A DNA stretch of 64,000 bases, from positions 39,252 through 103,251 of the forward strand of contig CACGWQ010000002.1 in the NCBI GenBank assembly GCA_902576815.1, written 5' to 3'. The notes under the pieces were generated by a model. The model saw only the letters and a list, made by a program, of their open reading frames with translations, did not search any database and was not told the origin of the DNA. The DNA comes from an uncultured Pelagibacteraceae bacterium. GTDB taxonomy: Bacteria > Pseudomonadota > Alphaproteobacteria > Pelagibacterales > Pelagibacteraceae. Numbering within the stretch: the stretch's first letter is position 1; each line of letters begins with the position of its first letter. The position numbers and the translations under genes are program-made. Positions 30,683 to 40,148 of the stretch are shown here, in pieces.

Positions 30683-31603
30683 TTAAGCAATTGACTTTAA
30701 AGAATTGATATTAGATAAAGCATTAGGTAAATTTTTACCTTTAATTTCTATTAATGAATAATTTGCCTGATCAGAAAATATTTTTTTTATAAGTTTATTG
30801 GTAAGATAATGTCCACCTTGCGAACACTTAATATTCCCTATTAATCTATATCCTGCTAAATACAAATCCCCCAAACAATCTAGAATTTTATGATTTACAA
30901 ATTCAAGATTGTTCCGCAAACCCTCTTTATTTAGAATTTTTTCGTTATCCACAACTATTGCATTTTCAAGATTACCACCTTTACCTAGACCCAATTTTTT
31001 TAGTTTTTCAATATCTTGGTATAAACAAAAAGTTCTTGAATTAAAAATATCATCAAGTTCATCTTCAAAAACATTTAATTTATTTGATTGTGTATTTATT
31101 ACTTTATTTTTGTACTTGATTTCAAAGTCAATGTTTAAACTAACATTAGATTTTTGGACTTCTATGAATTTACTATCTTCTTGAATTTTTATATTTTTAT
31201 TGATTTTTATTAATTTGATAGGAGATTGACTATAATTGTAGCCTGTTAATCTAATTTCTTTTACAAATTCTTTAGCTGATCCATCTAATATAGGTACCTC
31301 TGGAGAATCTATTTCAATTAAAGCGTTATCTATTCCTAACCCGTACAAAGCACCCATCAAATGTTCTATAGTTGAGATAGTTATTCCATACTCGTTTGTT
31401 ATTGTAGTGCAAAGATTTGTGTTTGAAACGTTGTTATACTTTGGAAATAACAAATTATTTTTAGATAAATCTATTCTTTTAAATATTATGCCAGTATTTG
31501 GTTGTGATGGCAAAATTTTTAAGTTGGATTTCAATCCTGTATGAATACCAACACCACTAAATTTAATTTCTTTTAGAATTGTTTTTTGATTAAGTATTGA
31601 CAT
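30683..31603 (-). CDS. lpxC: UDP-3-O-acyl-N-acetylglucosamine deacetylase LpxC
   Basis: 306 aa. Zinc amidase and first committed step of lipid A synthesis. Zinc ligands are seen as H in STIEHLMGAL (about residue 78) and H..D in FVNHKILDCLGDLYLAG (about 236 and 240). Other family text: GVGIHTG (about 15-21) and IFNSRTFC (about 186-193). Lies 58 bp after the ftsA C-terminal part; ftsZ, the usual gene between ftsA and lpxC, is missing from this position. Confidence 0.96.
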   Translation of the reverse strand: MSILNQKTILKEIKFSGVGIHTGLKSNLKILPSQPNTGIIFKRIDLSKNNLLFPKYNNVSNTNLCTTITNEYGITISTIEHLMGALYGLGIDNALIEIDSPEVPILDGSAKEFVKEIRLTGYNYSQSPIKLIKINKNIKIQEDSKFIEVQKSNVSLNIDFEIKYKNKVINTQSNKLNVFEDELDDIFNSRTFCLYQDIEKLKKLGLGKGGNLENAIVVDNEKILNKEGLRNNLEFVNHKILDCLGDLYLAGYRLIGNIKCSQGGHYLTNKLIKKIFSDQANYSLIEIKGKNLPNALSNINSLKSIA

Positions 31604-31661
31604 AATTAAAATATACTCAAAAGAATTGATATTTCGAATTCAACTATTGTTACAAGATAAT

Positions 31662-32810
31662 TCAATTATTGCTGAATAAATTGAAAAATTTCTCAAAAAA
31701 ACCAGTTTTTTTTGATTTTTCATAAATATTATTTTTAAAAGATAGATAGTGTTTTGCTCCATTTAAGCAAATTTCATCATCATTTTCCTCATAATAACAA
31801 ATGTCTTTAAAATCAAATTTATTTTCAAAATAAAAAAGATTTTGGTTAAAGAGCTTTGAGCCTTCGCCTGTTAGTATAAGTTTTGTCTCTTTTTTCTTTA
31901 ATAAATCATCATAAAAATATACCTCACACAATGATAAATTTATAAGTTCTTGTGCTCTAGCAAATATAACTTTTTTTAATTTATATGTAGAAATTTTTTT
32001 ATTATTAATACGCCAAAAATTTTCAATATTAGAATTTATATACTTATCATCAAAAAAAAATTCTTCATTTTTTTTAAAAAAGGATTTTTTAATATTTTCA
32101 GCAGAATAGTAATCAACTTCAAATATTTTTGAAATATCTTTAGTTATATGATTGCTACCTATAGAAATATTTTTACAGTAAAGTAACTTTTCATTTTGAA
32201 TTATATTTAGACAACTTTTTTCCCATCCAATATCTAAAAAAAAAAGTATTTTTTTTTTTTAAAATTGGTTACAATAATTTATTGATTTTAAATAACTATT
32301 AAAATAAATTTTTAAAACATTAAGATTTTCTTTTTTAAACTTATTTATTAAATTATGAAATTCAATTTTATCCATACATAAAAATTTGAATTCTATTATA
32401 AGGTTTTTAACTTTGATTTTTTGTGGAATATCTTTAAATTTTTGATGATCTAAACTTACATTTAAATTTAAAGTCTCTAATATTTCATAGTTTGGATAAT
32501 TTATTTGTATTAATTGCAATATTTCTTTTTTTAATTCTAAATAATTTTTATTTGAAAATTCTTCATTATTAAATTTTCTTTTATAACAAAAATCAATTGA
32601 TAATAATTTTTTTGAATCAAATAAAATAACTAAATTATTAATGTGTGTAGAAATATTTTTTTCACATTTCCTTACAAATTCTTTTAAATTAAATTCTTTT
32701 TTAACTTTATTACTTTTGGAATATAATTTCTTAAAGTGTTTATTAAATATTGCTAATCTGATTTTAGACTTTCCATAATCAATAACAGATATTATATCAT
32801 TGTCATCCAT
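31662..32810 (-). pseudogene. ftsA: Cell division protein FtsA, interrupted by an in-frame TAA
   Basis: The frame from ATG 32810 (MDDNDIISVIDYGKSKIRLAIF, actin-like phosphate 1) stops at TAA 32259-32261 after 183 codons. The same frame continues after it to 31662 with clear FtsA text: FFLDIGWEKS (phosphate 2), SIGSNHITKDIS, IFARAQELINLSLCEVYFY, LILTGEGSKL (adenosine motif) and a C-terminal amphipathic end KKTGFFEKFFNLFSNN. Total 382 residues counting the stop, close to normal length. The stop is at the edge of a TTTT-A12 tract, and reading AAA instead of TAA would restore ...NQFKKKKILFFLDIG. Either a real nonsense change or a T/A boundary error in the homopolymer. FtsA anchors FtsZ to the membrane. 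Overlaps ftsQ by 8 bp. Confidence 0.85.
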
Positions 32811-33492
32811 TTGATATTATAACACGGTTGTAAACTCTAAAATCAAATATATTTTCATTCTTGAATTCATTTTTATTAGAAATTTTTTTAAAATTGATAA
32901 TAGCGTTTTCTAAATTGTCAGATGGAAGCATCAGTATTACACCATTGTTAAATTTTATGTCCCATCTTCCACTTTTATGTGCAAAAATATTCTCGATCTC
33001 ATATTTATAGATTTTTTGTTTTTTTAAAATTTTTTGTAGCTGTAAAAAATCATTAATTTTAAAATTTCCAAAAATAATTGGTATTTTTTTTTCATAATAA
33101 ATTTCATCAAATTTTATAAAATTCCCATTCTCTCCAACATAATGCTTTCTACCACTTAAGTATGTTATAGCCAGAATTTCAGTTTTTTTTATTAATATCT
33201 TTAAAGATGAAGGATAATGTTTTTTAATATTGTAATTTTCAATAAATTTATGCTTTGACATATTTTTGTTTAAAATATCTTTGTTTAAAAAAAATATATT
33301 TGAATATTTAGAAATTTTAAGACTATCGATAATGGTTTTTTTTTCTTTATGTGTTAAACCAAAAAATTCAACTTTTTTAATTTTAAAATAATCATCAAAA
33401 AAAACTTTTAGATTCGTATTATGAAAAGTTGTTAAGGCTAATAGAATAAAAAAATAATAATATAATTTTCTTTTACTTATTGATTGCTGCAT
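32803..33492 (-). CDS. ftsQ: Cell division protein FtsQ
   Basis: 229 aa bitopic inner-membrane protein of the divisome. One N-terminal membrane helix (about residues 10-28), then a POTRA domain (FFDDYFKIKKVEFFGLTHKEKK, from about 31) and the FtsQ-type beta domain ending FDFRVYNRVIIS. Shorter than typical FtsQ (about 270 aa). It is identified by position between ddl and ftsA as well as by POTRA. Overlaps ddl by 20 bp and ftsA by 8 bp. Confidence 0.88.
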   Translation of the reverse strand: MQQSISKRKLYYYFFILLALTTFHNTNLKVFFDDYFKIKKVEFFGLTHKEKKTIIDSLKISKYSNIFFLNKDILNKNMSKHKFIENYNIKKHYPSSLKILIKKTEILAITYLSGRKHYVGENGNFIKFDEIYYEKKIPIIFGNFKINDFLQLQKILKKQKIYKYEIENIFAHKSGRWDIKFNNGVILMLPSDNLENAIINFKKISNKNEFKNENIFDFRVYNRVIISNG

Positions 33493-34393
33493 CTTTTAAA
33501 ATTTTTTCTAATAATGTGTTAAATTTTATACCTTTATAATTTGCTATTTCGGGTACTAAAGATAATGAAGTCATGCCTGGTTGCGTATTGAGCTCAAGAA
33601 GATAAAACTTGTTTTTATAATATCGAAAATCTGATCTAGATACTCCTCTGCATTTTAAAATTTTATGAGCCTTCAAGGCAATATTCATAACTTTATTTAA
33701 ACTTTTCCTATCAATATTAATTGGAATAATATGCTTGGTATTTGCTTTTGGATTATATTTTGCATCGTAATCATAAAATTTTCTTTTAGGTCTAAGCTCA
33801 ATTGCACCTAGTTTCTTGTTATTTAAAATTGCTACTTGAATTTCTCTTCCTGGAATATATTTCTCGACTAATATTTCTCCATAATCTTTTAGTTTATTTA
33901 AATTTTTAAAAATATTATTTGAGTTGCAAATAAATACATTAACACTAGATCCTTCATTAATTGGTTTTATAACGACAGGAAATAAGAATTTTTTTTTTAT
34001 TTTGTTTATTATTTGTTTCTTTGTAAAATTATTTTTAAATGAGTAAACAAAATATTTAGGCGTTAATATACGTTTTTTATTAAATATTTTTTTTGAAATA
34101 ACTTTATCTATTGCAATTGATGATGAGATTACTCCTGAGTGTGTATAATTAATTTTTTCATTCTCAAGAACTGTTTGGATGTACCCATCTTCCCCATATC
34201 TACCATGTAATAAATTCAAAACTACACTTGGTTTATATTTCCTTAAATTTTTTACTAAATTACCATCTGGATCTATTATTTTTAATTTATACTTTTTTTT
34301 TCTTTTTAATTCAGAATAAACACTTTTAGCAGTTTGTAAGCTAACTTCTCTTTCTTTAGAATAACCACCTGCCAAAATTACAATTTTTTTCAC
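33473..34393 (-). CDS. ddl: D-alanine-D-alanine ligase
   Basis: 306 aa ATP-grasp enzyme making the D-Ala-D-Ala dipeptide for MurF. Seen are ILAGGYSKEREVSLQTAKSV (N-domain), LLHGRYGEDG (about residues 61-70), VIKPINEGSSVNVF (about 142-155, ATP loop), GREIQVAIL and the C-terminal LELNTQPGMTSLSL (about 270-283, metal-binding E and N). Shares one base with murB and 20 bp with ftsQ. Confidence 0.95.
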   Translation of the reverse strand: MKKIVILAGGYSKEREVSLQTAKSVYSELKRKKKYKLKIIDPDGNLVKNLRKYKPSVVLNLLHGRYGEDGYIQTVLENEKINYTHSGVISSSIAIDKVISKKIFNKKRILTPKYFVYSFKNNFTKKQIINKIKKKFLFPVVIKPINEGSSVNVFICNSNNIFKNLNKLKDYGEILVEKYIPGREIQVAILNNKKLGAIELRPKRKFYDYDAKYNPKANTKHIIPINIDRKSLNKVMNIALKAHKILKCRGVSRSDFRYYKNKFYLLELNTQPGMTSLSLVPEIANYKGIKFNTLLEKILKDAAINK

Positions 34394-35301
34394 TATTCTA
34401 CAATTTTGATTTCTAAGTTAATGTTTATACCAGTTTTCTTTTTAACACTTTTTTGAACAAAATTTATTAATGCGTTCATGTCTTCAAATGAGGCTTTGTT
34501 TTTATTAACAAAAAAATTGGAATGTTTGTCTGATATACAAGCATCTCCAAAATTGATATCCTTGGGCACTGAGTCTTGTATTAATCTCCAAACTTTTATA
34601 GGTGTTTGCTCAATTGGATTTTTGAAAGTACTTCCGCTTGTTTTTATTCTAGATGGTTGAGAATTATTTTTTCTTTCTGCTAATTCATGCATTAATAAAT
34701 TTATTTTACTTTTGTCCAACAAGTTACCTTTAAAAGTTGCGCTTAAAAAAATTAAATTTTCATCAACTTCAATATTTCTATAATTAAATTTAATTTTATT
34801 TGATGGAATTATTTTTAAAATTCCAGATGTATCTATGCATTGAAGAGAAATTAAAGTATCTTTAAATTCTCTACCAAAACAACCAGAGTTCATTTTTATA
34901 CCTCCTCCAACCGAACCAGGAATACAAAACATGAATTCAAAACCACCAATTCCATTTTGCAAGGCAAATTCTGACAATTGTTTTTGTGAGCATGATGATC
35001 CGGCTATAATTTTATCATTCTCTAGTTTTGACAAAGAAGAAAAGTTTTTACTTAGTTTTATTATAACACCATCATAAATTTCATCTTTGAATAATACATT
35101 TGAACCCATACCAAGAATAAATATTTTTGCTCTATTTGAATAAAGAATTAAGAAATCTTTTAACTCTTTTAAATTTTTCGGTTTAAAAAAAATTTTTGAT
35201 TTACCTCCAATATTAAACCAATTAAATTTTTTAACATCGTAGTCAAAAAAAATATCTGAATTATTTTTTTTCTTAAATTCCTTAATATCAGTTATTAACA
35301 T
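34393..35301 (-). CDS. murB: UDP-N-acetylenolpyruvoylglucosamine reductase MurB
   Basis: 302 aa FAD enzyme reducing UDP-GlcNAc-enolpyruvate to UDP-MurNAc. The FAD segment ILGMGSNVLFKDE (about residues 60-72), GIGGFEFMFCIPGSVGGGIKMNSGC (split across about 118-142), the catalytic serine region KTSGSTFKNP (about 219-228), and SDKHSNFFVNK are present. Length and lack of the YGxxxY insert indicate type II MurB. Starts 1 bp before the murC stop. Confidence 0.96.
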   Translation of the reverse strand: MLITDIKEFKKKNNSDIFFDYDVKKFNWFNIGGKSKIFFKPKNLKELKDFLILYSNRAKIFILGMGSNVLFKDEIYDGVIIKLSKNFSSLSKLENDKIIAGSSCSQKQLSEFALQNGIGGFEFMFCIPGSVGGGIKMNSGCFGREFKDTLISLQCIDTSGILKIIPSNKIKFNYRNIEVDENLIFLSATFKGNLLDKSKINLLMHELAERKNNSQPSRIKTSGSTFKNPIEQTPIKVWRLIQDSVPKDINFGDACISDKHSNFFVNKNKASFEDMNALINFVQKSVKKKTGININLEIKIVE

Positions 35302-35302
35302 T

Positions 35303-36685
35303 TTATTTTAAGTTTCTTACCCAATTCGAAATTGATCCTGCGCCCATCGCAATAAAAATTTTATTTCCAAAGGCAATGTTTTTAGTAATTTTAGTTAAAT
35401 CAATTTCATTTTTAAGCATTATCAAATTAACTTTAGAATTTTTTGCAATTAATTTTGCAAATGAAGTATATGAGAATCCTAACTTTATAGTTTCGTTAGC
35501 TTTATAAATTGGACACAGTAAAACTGTATTTGCATTTTTAAAACATTTAGAAAATTCAATTTTTAAATTTTTTACTCTTGAAATTCTATGCGGTTGAAAA
35601 ATACAAACTATTTCTTCTTTATTATATACTTTGCTAACACCATCTAATACCGATGAAATTTCAGTTGGATGGTGAGCGTAGTCGTCGAAAAACGGCACTT
35701 TATTAATTTCAAATAAGAAATTAAATCTTCTCTGGACTCCATTAAAGTTTTTGAGACCTAATTTAATAATTTTATCTGATACACCAATCGAAAAAGCTAC
35801 TGCCAATGCAGATGTTGCATTTTTTATATTATGCAAACCTAACAAAGGTATTGAAATATTTTTTATAATTTTTGTTTTGCCTGGTATTTTTATTTTAATA
35901 TTAAATTTTGAATAATCTTTATTCTGAATTATATCGAAAATATGAAAATTTGATTTCTTATTTAAACCAAATGTATAATAATTGTTATTTTTAATTTTTG
36001 ATAAAATATTTTTTACATTTTTGTCATCTAAACACAGAAAAGCCTTTCCGAAAGAAGGTGTTTTATCAATAAATTCTATGAATTTTTTTTTTAAATTTTT
36101 CATAGTTCTGTAATAATCCAAGTGTTCATTGTCAATGTTAGTTATTATTGAATAATTAAAAGGTATTTGAAGAAAACTTCCATCCGACTCATCTGACTCA
36201 ACTAAACTCCAGTCGCTTTTTCCTAATTTTGCCGAACTTCCTATCGAATTCAAAACACCTCCATTTATTATTGTGGGATCTAATTTTGCGTAATTTAAAA
36301 TGTTAGACAGAATTGATGTTGTTGTTGTTTTGCCGTGTGATCCTGTCACAACAATATTTTTCATTAAAGAAACTATATGACCTAATAGTTCTCCTCTTTT
36401 ATATATCGGCAAGTTTAATTTTTTAGCTTGCCTATACTCTGGATTTGATTTTTTTATAGCTGACGAAACTACTAATACAGTGCAATTTTTTATATTTTGC
36501 TTATTATGATTTAAATGAATTGGAATTTTTCTTTTTCTTAGTAAATTAAGATTTTTATTATCGGATTTGTCACTTCCTTGTATTTTAAAGCCCAAACTAT
36601 CCATTATTAATGCTAAGCCACTCATGCCAATGCCACCAATTCCAACAAAATGAATTAGTTCAGTTTTTCCGATATTAATTTTCAT
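35303..36685 (-). CDS. murC: UDP-N-acetylmuramate-L-alanine ligase MurC
   Basis: 460 aa Mur ligase adding L-Ala to UDP-MurNAc. N-terminal UDP-binding GIGGIGMSGLA (about 16-26), ATP P-loop VTGSHGKTTTTS (about 113-124), NIDNEHLDYY (about 182-191), GVQRRFNFL and DDYAHHPTEI (about 340-349), all standard MurC landmarks. Overlaps murG by 11 bp. Confidence 0.97.
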   Translation of the reverse strand: MKINIGKTELIHFVGIGGIGMSGLALIMDSLGFKIQGSDKSDNKNLNLLRKRKIPIHLNHNKQNIKNCTVLVVSSAIKKSNPEYRQAKKLNLPIYKRGELLGHIVSLMKNIVVTGSHGKTTTTSILSNILNYAKLDPTIINGGVLNSIGSSAKLGKSDWSLVESDESDGSFLQIPFNYSIITNIDNEHLDYYRTMKNLKKKFIEFIDKTPSFGKAFLCLDDKNVKNILSKIKNNNYYTFGLNKKSNFHIFDIIQNKDYSKFNIKIKIPGKTKIIKNISIPLLGLHNIKNATSALAVAFSIGVSDKIIKLGLKNFNGVQRRFNFLFEINKVPFFDDYAHHPTEISSVLDGVSKVYNKEEIVCIFQPHRISRVKNLKIEFSKCFKNANTVLLCPIYKANETIKLGFSYTSFAKLIAKNSKVNLIMLKNEIDLTKITKNIAFGNKIFIAMGAGSISNWVRNLK

Positions 36686-37751
36686 CTATAATTTCTATAA
36701 TCTTATTATTTATATTATTCCAAGTATTTTTTTTAGTAATTTGCGCAAGATTTTTAAATTTTTCGTTGTAATTTTGATAATCATTAAATATTTCAAATAT
36801 CATTTTTGAAAATTTTTTAAATTCAAATTCCTTTTGATTTATTAACCAACAACAATTTTTTTTATAATAAAATTCTGAATTATAGAATTGGTGATTGTCT
36901 CTTGCAGACGGTAGAGGAATAGAAATAAATGGTATATTTAAGAATGAAAGTTCGCTTAATGTACTTGCGCCACCTCTAGTAATTGCTAGATCTATACCAT
37001 TGTACAGTTCATGACTATCATTAGTAAATTCAATAAATTTGTAGTTTATATTAGATTTGTCATATTTATTTTTTATTGAAGATAAATTATTGTTGTTTGA
37101 TATTTGTTGTATAACTTCGAAATTTCGTTTTTTTGAAATTTCGATAATCAATTCAGTAATATTTTCGTCAAAAAACGATGCACCCTGACTGCCACCGATG
37201 ATAAGAATTTTTTTTATTTCCTTTTTTAAATTAATTATATTTTTTTCTAAGTTATACATTTCTTTTTTTAAAACAGGTTTGACTATAACTTTTTTAGAAT
37301 TGTATTTAATTGGAAAGTTTCTTAAATTTTCATCGTAACAAATTATTTTTGTTGAAAATTTCAAAGCAAAACGGTTAGATCTGCCTAAAACACTATTAGG
37401 CTCAAATAAGAAAACTTTTTTTTGTAATATAAATGCAGCTATGCAAAATGGAAATGTCATGTACCCACCGGTACTAATTACAATATTTATCTTATTATTT
37501 TTTAAAAATTTAATAGATTGAAAAATGTTTAGAAAATATTTAAAAATATTTATTGGAAGTAGATAAGGTTTTAAAAATAAATTAGGTACATCTATTAATT
37601 CATATTTAAATTTTTCAGTATTTATGTATTTACTTCCTCTCAAATCAGATACCATTTTTACAGAAAATTTGTTTTTCAAATGTTCAAACAAAGAGGTGGA
37701 TGGTACTACGTGACCACCAGAACCGCCTGTTACTATAAGTATATTTTTCAT
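36675..37751 (-). CDS. murG: MurG, lipid II-forming GlcNAc transferase
   Basis: 358 aa peripheral membrane GT28 enzyme that adds GlcNAc to lipid I. The first G-loop TGGSGGHVVPS (about residues 8-18), the second ISTGGYMTFPF (about 92-102), the third GGSQGASFFDE (about 190-200), and the UDP-binding LAITRGGASTLSELS (about 258-272) are all present. One bp gap after ftsW. Confidence 0.96.
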   Translation of the reverse strand: MKNILIVTGGSGGHVVPSTSLFEHLKNKFSVKMVSDLRGSKYINTEKFKYELIDVPNLFLKPYLLPINIFKYFLNIFQSIKFLKNNKINIVISTGGYMTFPFCIAAFILQKKVFLFEPNSVLGRSNRFALKFSTKIICYDENLRNFPIKYNSKKVIVKPVLKKEMYNLEKNIINLKKEIKKILIIGGSQGASFFDENITELIIEISKKRNFEVIQQISNNNNLSSIKNKYDKSNINYKFIEFTNDSHELYNGIDLAITRGGASTLSELSFLNIPFISIPLPSARDNHQFYNSEFYYKKNCCWLINQKEFEFKKFSKMIFEIFNDYQNYNEKFKNLAQITKKNTWNNINNKIIEIIDEN

Positions 37752-37752
37752 A

Positions 37753-38862
37753 CTAATTTAATTTTCTCTTCGTCAAATTTAATATTATTCCAGTTAAAAT
37801 TGATGTTCCAACTATTGAAGAACCACCATAACTAATAAATGGCATAGTCATGCCTGTGGTAGGAAGCATTCTTATATTTACACCAATATGAATGAAAGTT
37901 TGTAATAGTATTATTGAAATACTTCCAACTAATATAAGTTTAAAATTATTATTTTTTGTAAAATTTATTTTTTTTAATACTCTGTAAGACAAGACTAAAT
38001 AAAGTAATATTATACCTAATAAGATAACTACTCCAAATTCCTCTGCAATTACAGAAATTATATAATCTGTATGAGCTTCTGGTATTCTTGAATTTAAGGT
38101 TCCTTCACCTATTCCTTTTCCAAAAAAACTTCCGCTAGATATTGCATCGCTTGCTTTATCAGCCTGGTAATTATTGCCGCTAGAATTGTCTAAAAATGAC
38201 ATTAATCTTATTCTTATGTATTCAAATTTTGGTACCAAAAAGACTAAAAATAGAGTTAATGAACTCACAGCTAATAATGAGATTGCAAAAAGTAATAAAT
38301 TTATTCCTGATACAAAAATAATAGCAAGCCAAACAGAGATTATTAATAATGTTTGTCCTAAGTCTGGTTGAGATAAGAGTAAAATTATAATTGGCACTAA
38401 AATGACTGAACTTAAGAGATATTTTATATAAAGGTTTTTTTTTTCTAATGAAATTATTAGTGAAATAACAATAACAAAAAAAGGTTTTAAAGTTTCAATA
38501 GGTTGAAACCTGGGTAATGATCCAATATCTAACCATCTCTTTGACCCTTTAATCTCCACTCCGATTAAAGGAACTAAGAATAAACTTATAAATGTGATAA
38601 CAAATAATACGACTGATAACCTAATTAAAATTTTTTGATCTAGTAGAGATAAAAATAAAATTAAAAATATTCCTATTAAAACAAAAATTAAATGTTTTAG
38701 AAAAAAATAGTAAGAATTTGTGTTTAATTTATCTGATGCGATTATTGAAGTTGAAACTAAAGAAAAGAACAATCCTAGTGAAAATAATAGACTTATTATC
38801 AAAAAAATTGTTTTATCGATGTTTTTCCACCAATCATAAAATGTATCAAAATATTTATTCAT
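37753..38862 (-). CDS. ftsW: FtsW, SEDS peptidoglycan polymerase
   Basis: 369 aa with about ten membrane helices. Divisome glycan polymerase paired with FtsI. SEDS features are GSKRWLDIG (about residues 106-114), QPDLGQTLL (about 165-173), the long loop with GKGIGEGTLNSRIPEAHTDYI (around 248-270), and GMTMPFISYGGSS (about 333-345). Overlaps murD by 4 bp. It is FtsW rather than RodA from its position inside the dcw cluster. Confidence 0.95.
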   Translation of the reverse strand: MNKYFDTFYDWWKNIDKTIFLIISLLFSLGLFFSLVSTSIIASDKLNTNSYYFFLKHLIFVLIGIFLILFLSLLDQKILIRLSVVLFVITFISLFLVPLIGVEIKGSKRWLDIGSLPRFQPIETLKPFFVIVISLIISLEKKNLYIKYLLSSVILVPIIILLLSQPDLGQTLLIISVWLAIIFVSGINLLLFAISLLAVSSLTLFLVFLVPKFEYIRIRLMSFLDNSSGNNYQADKASDAISSGSFFGKGIGEGTLNSRIPEAHTDYIISVIAEEFGVVILLGIILLYLVLSYRVLKKINFTKNNNFKLILVGSISIILLQTFIHIGVNIRMLPTTGMTMPFISYGGSSIVGTSILTGIILNLTKRKLN

Positions 38863-40148
38863 TCAATTGGTAAATATCTTTTAATTAACATATTGAATTG
38901 TCTGCCTCTTTCTTCAAAATTTTTGTATTGATCAAATGAAGCGGCTGATGGGCTAAATAAAACCGTAACTTTTGTTTTTATATCCCTAAGGTTTGGAATT
39001 AATTTAAGAGTATTTCTCAGATCTTTTGATAGATTAACTTTAATTTTATTTTTAAATAGTTTGAAGAAAACTTGTCTATCTTTCCCATAAATATATGCTT
39101 CTAAATTTTTAAAATACTTTTTATTTAAATTAAATTTGTCACCCTTTTTAAATAATCCTCCCAAAATCCATATAATTTTTTCATTAGTCTCTAAAAATGG
39201 AACCGTAGAAGATAATGTTGTTGACTTAGAGTCGTTTATTATTTTTAAATATTTTGATTGATGGATCACTTCCTGTCTAAATTTCAAAGGTTTAAATTTA
39301 TTAATAGTTTTTATTACAGTTTTTAAATTAAGTTTCATATGTTTTGATAGCTCAAATAAAAAATTTAAATTTTGAAAATTTGTCGAATTTTTGAAATTAT
39401 CATTACTTAATTTATTTTTTAAATATGCATACTTATTTTTACTTAAATATATTATTTTGGATTTTATATTTTTAGTTCTTAATAATTCTTTCAATAAATT
39501 AGTGTTTGTTATTATTGCTACGTCATTTTCGTTTTGTCTTATTACACATTTTAATTTTGATAATACATAATTTTTCATTGTATTATGCCTTTCTAAATGA
39601 TCTGGGGAAATATTAATAATTATAGAAAATTTTGATTTGAAATATTTACTATAAGCCAGCTGATAAGAAGAAGCCTCGATAACAAAGATAGTATTTTTGG
39701 TAACTCTTTTTTCCTCTAAAATAGGATTTCCAATATTTCCAGTTAGCCTAGTATCATAATGGTGTTTCTTTAAAATATCATAAAGCAACTTACTTGTAGT
39801 TGACTTTCCGTTCGTGCCAGTAATCGTAATTGTTAAAACTTCAGGGTTAAATTTATAAAAAATATCAAAATCAGTAATAACTTTTTTTTGGTTCTTTTTT
39901 AGAAAATTTGATAACTGGCATCTATTTATATTAATACCAGGACTTATAACTATATAATCAAAATTATTATTTAATAATTTTGATTTAGAAATAAACAATT
40001 TTTTATATTTATTTTTAATTTTTTTCTTATCATCATCGAAAATAAAGCACCTATTTTTCTTTTTTAAATATTTTAATGATGAAATTCCAGATTTTCCAAA
40101 ACCATAAATTAAAAAATTTTTACTTAACGTTTCATTTTTTAATTTCAT
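38859..40148 (-). CDS. murD: UDP-MurNAc-L-Ala-D-glutamate ligase MurD
   Basis: 429 aa Mur ligase adding D-Glu. YGFGKSGISSLKYL (about 14-27), ATP loop ITGTNGKSTTSKLL (about 107-120), GNIGNP, NISPDHLERH (about 177-186), ILGGLFKKGDKF and LFSPSAASFDQYKNFEERG (about 394-412) are all characteristic of MurD. Shares one base with mraY and 4 bp with ftsW. Confidence 0.95.
   Translation of the reverse strand: MKLKNETLSKNFLIYGFGKSGISSLKYLKKKNRCFIFDDDKKKIKNKYKKLFISKSKLLNNNFDYIVISPGININRCQLSNFLKKNQKKVITDFDIFYKFNPEVLTITITGTNGKSTTSKLLYDILKKHHYDTRLTGNIGNPILEEKRVTKNTIFVIEASSYQLAYSKYFKSKFSIIINISPDHLERHNTMKNYVLSKLKCVIRQNENDVAIITNTNLLKELLRTKNIKSKIIYLSKNKYAYLKNKLSNDNFKNSTNFQNLNFLFELSKHMKLNLKTVIKTINKFKPLKFRQEVIHQSKYLKIINDSKSTTLSSTVPFLETNEKIIWILGGLFKKGDKFNLNKKYFKNLEAYIYGKDRQVFFKLFKNKIKVNLSKDLRNTLKLIPNLRDIKTKVTVLFSPSAASFDQYKNFEERGRQFNMLIKRYLPIE

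Noticed and set aside
32220..32300. Programmed frameshift or slippage in ftsA
   Set aside because: The two halves are in the same frame, and the stop lies before the A12 tract, so slippage on that tract cannot remove it.
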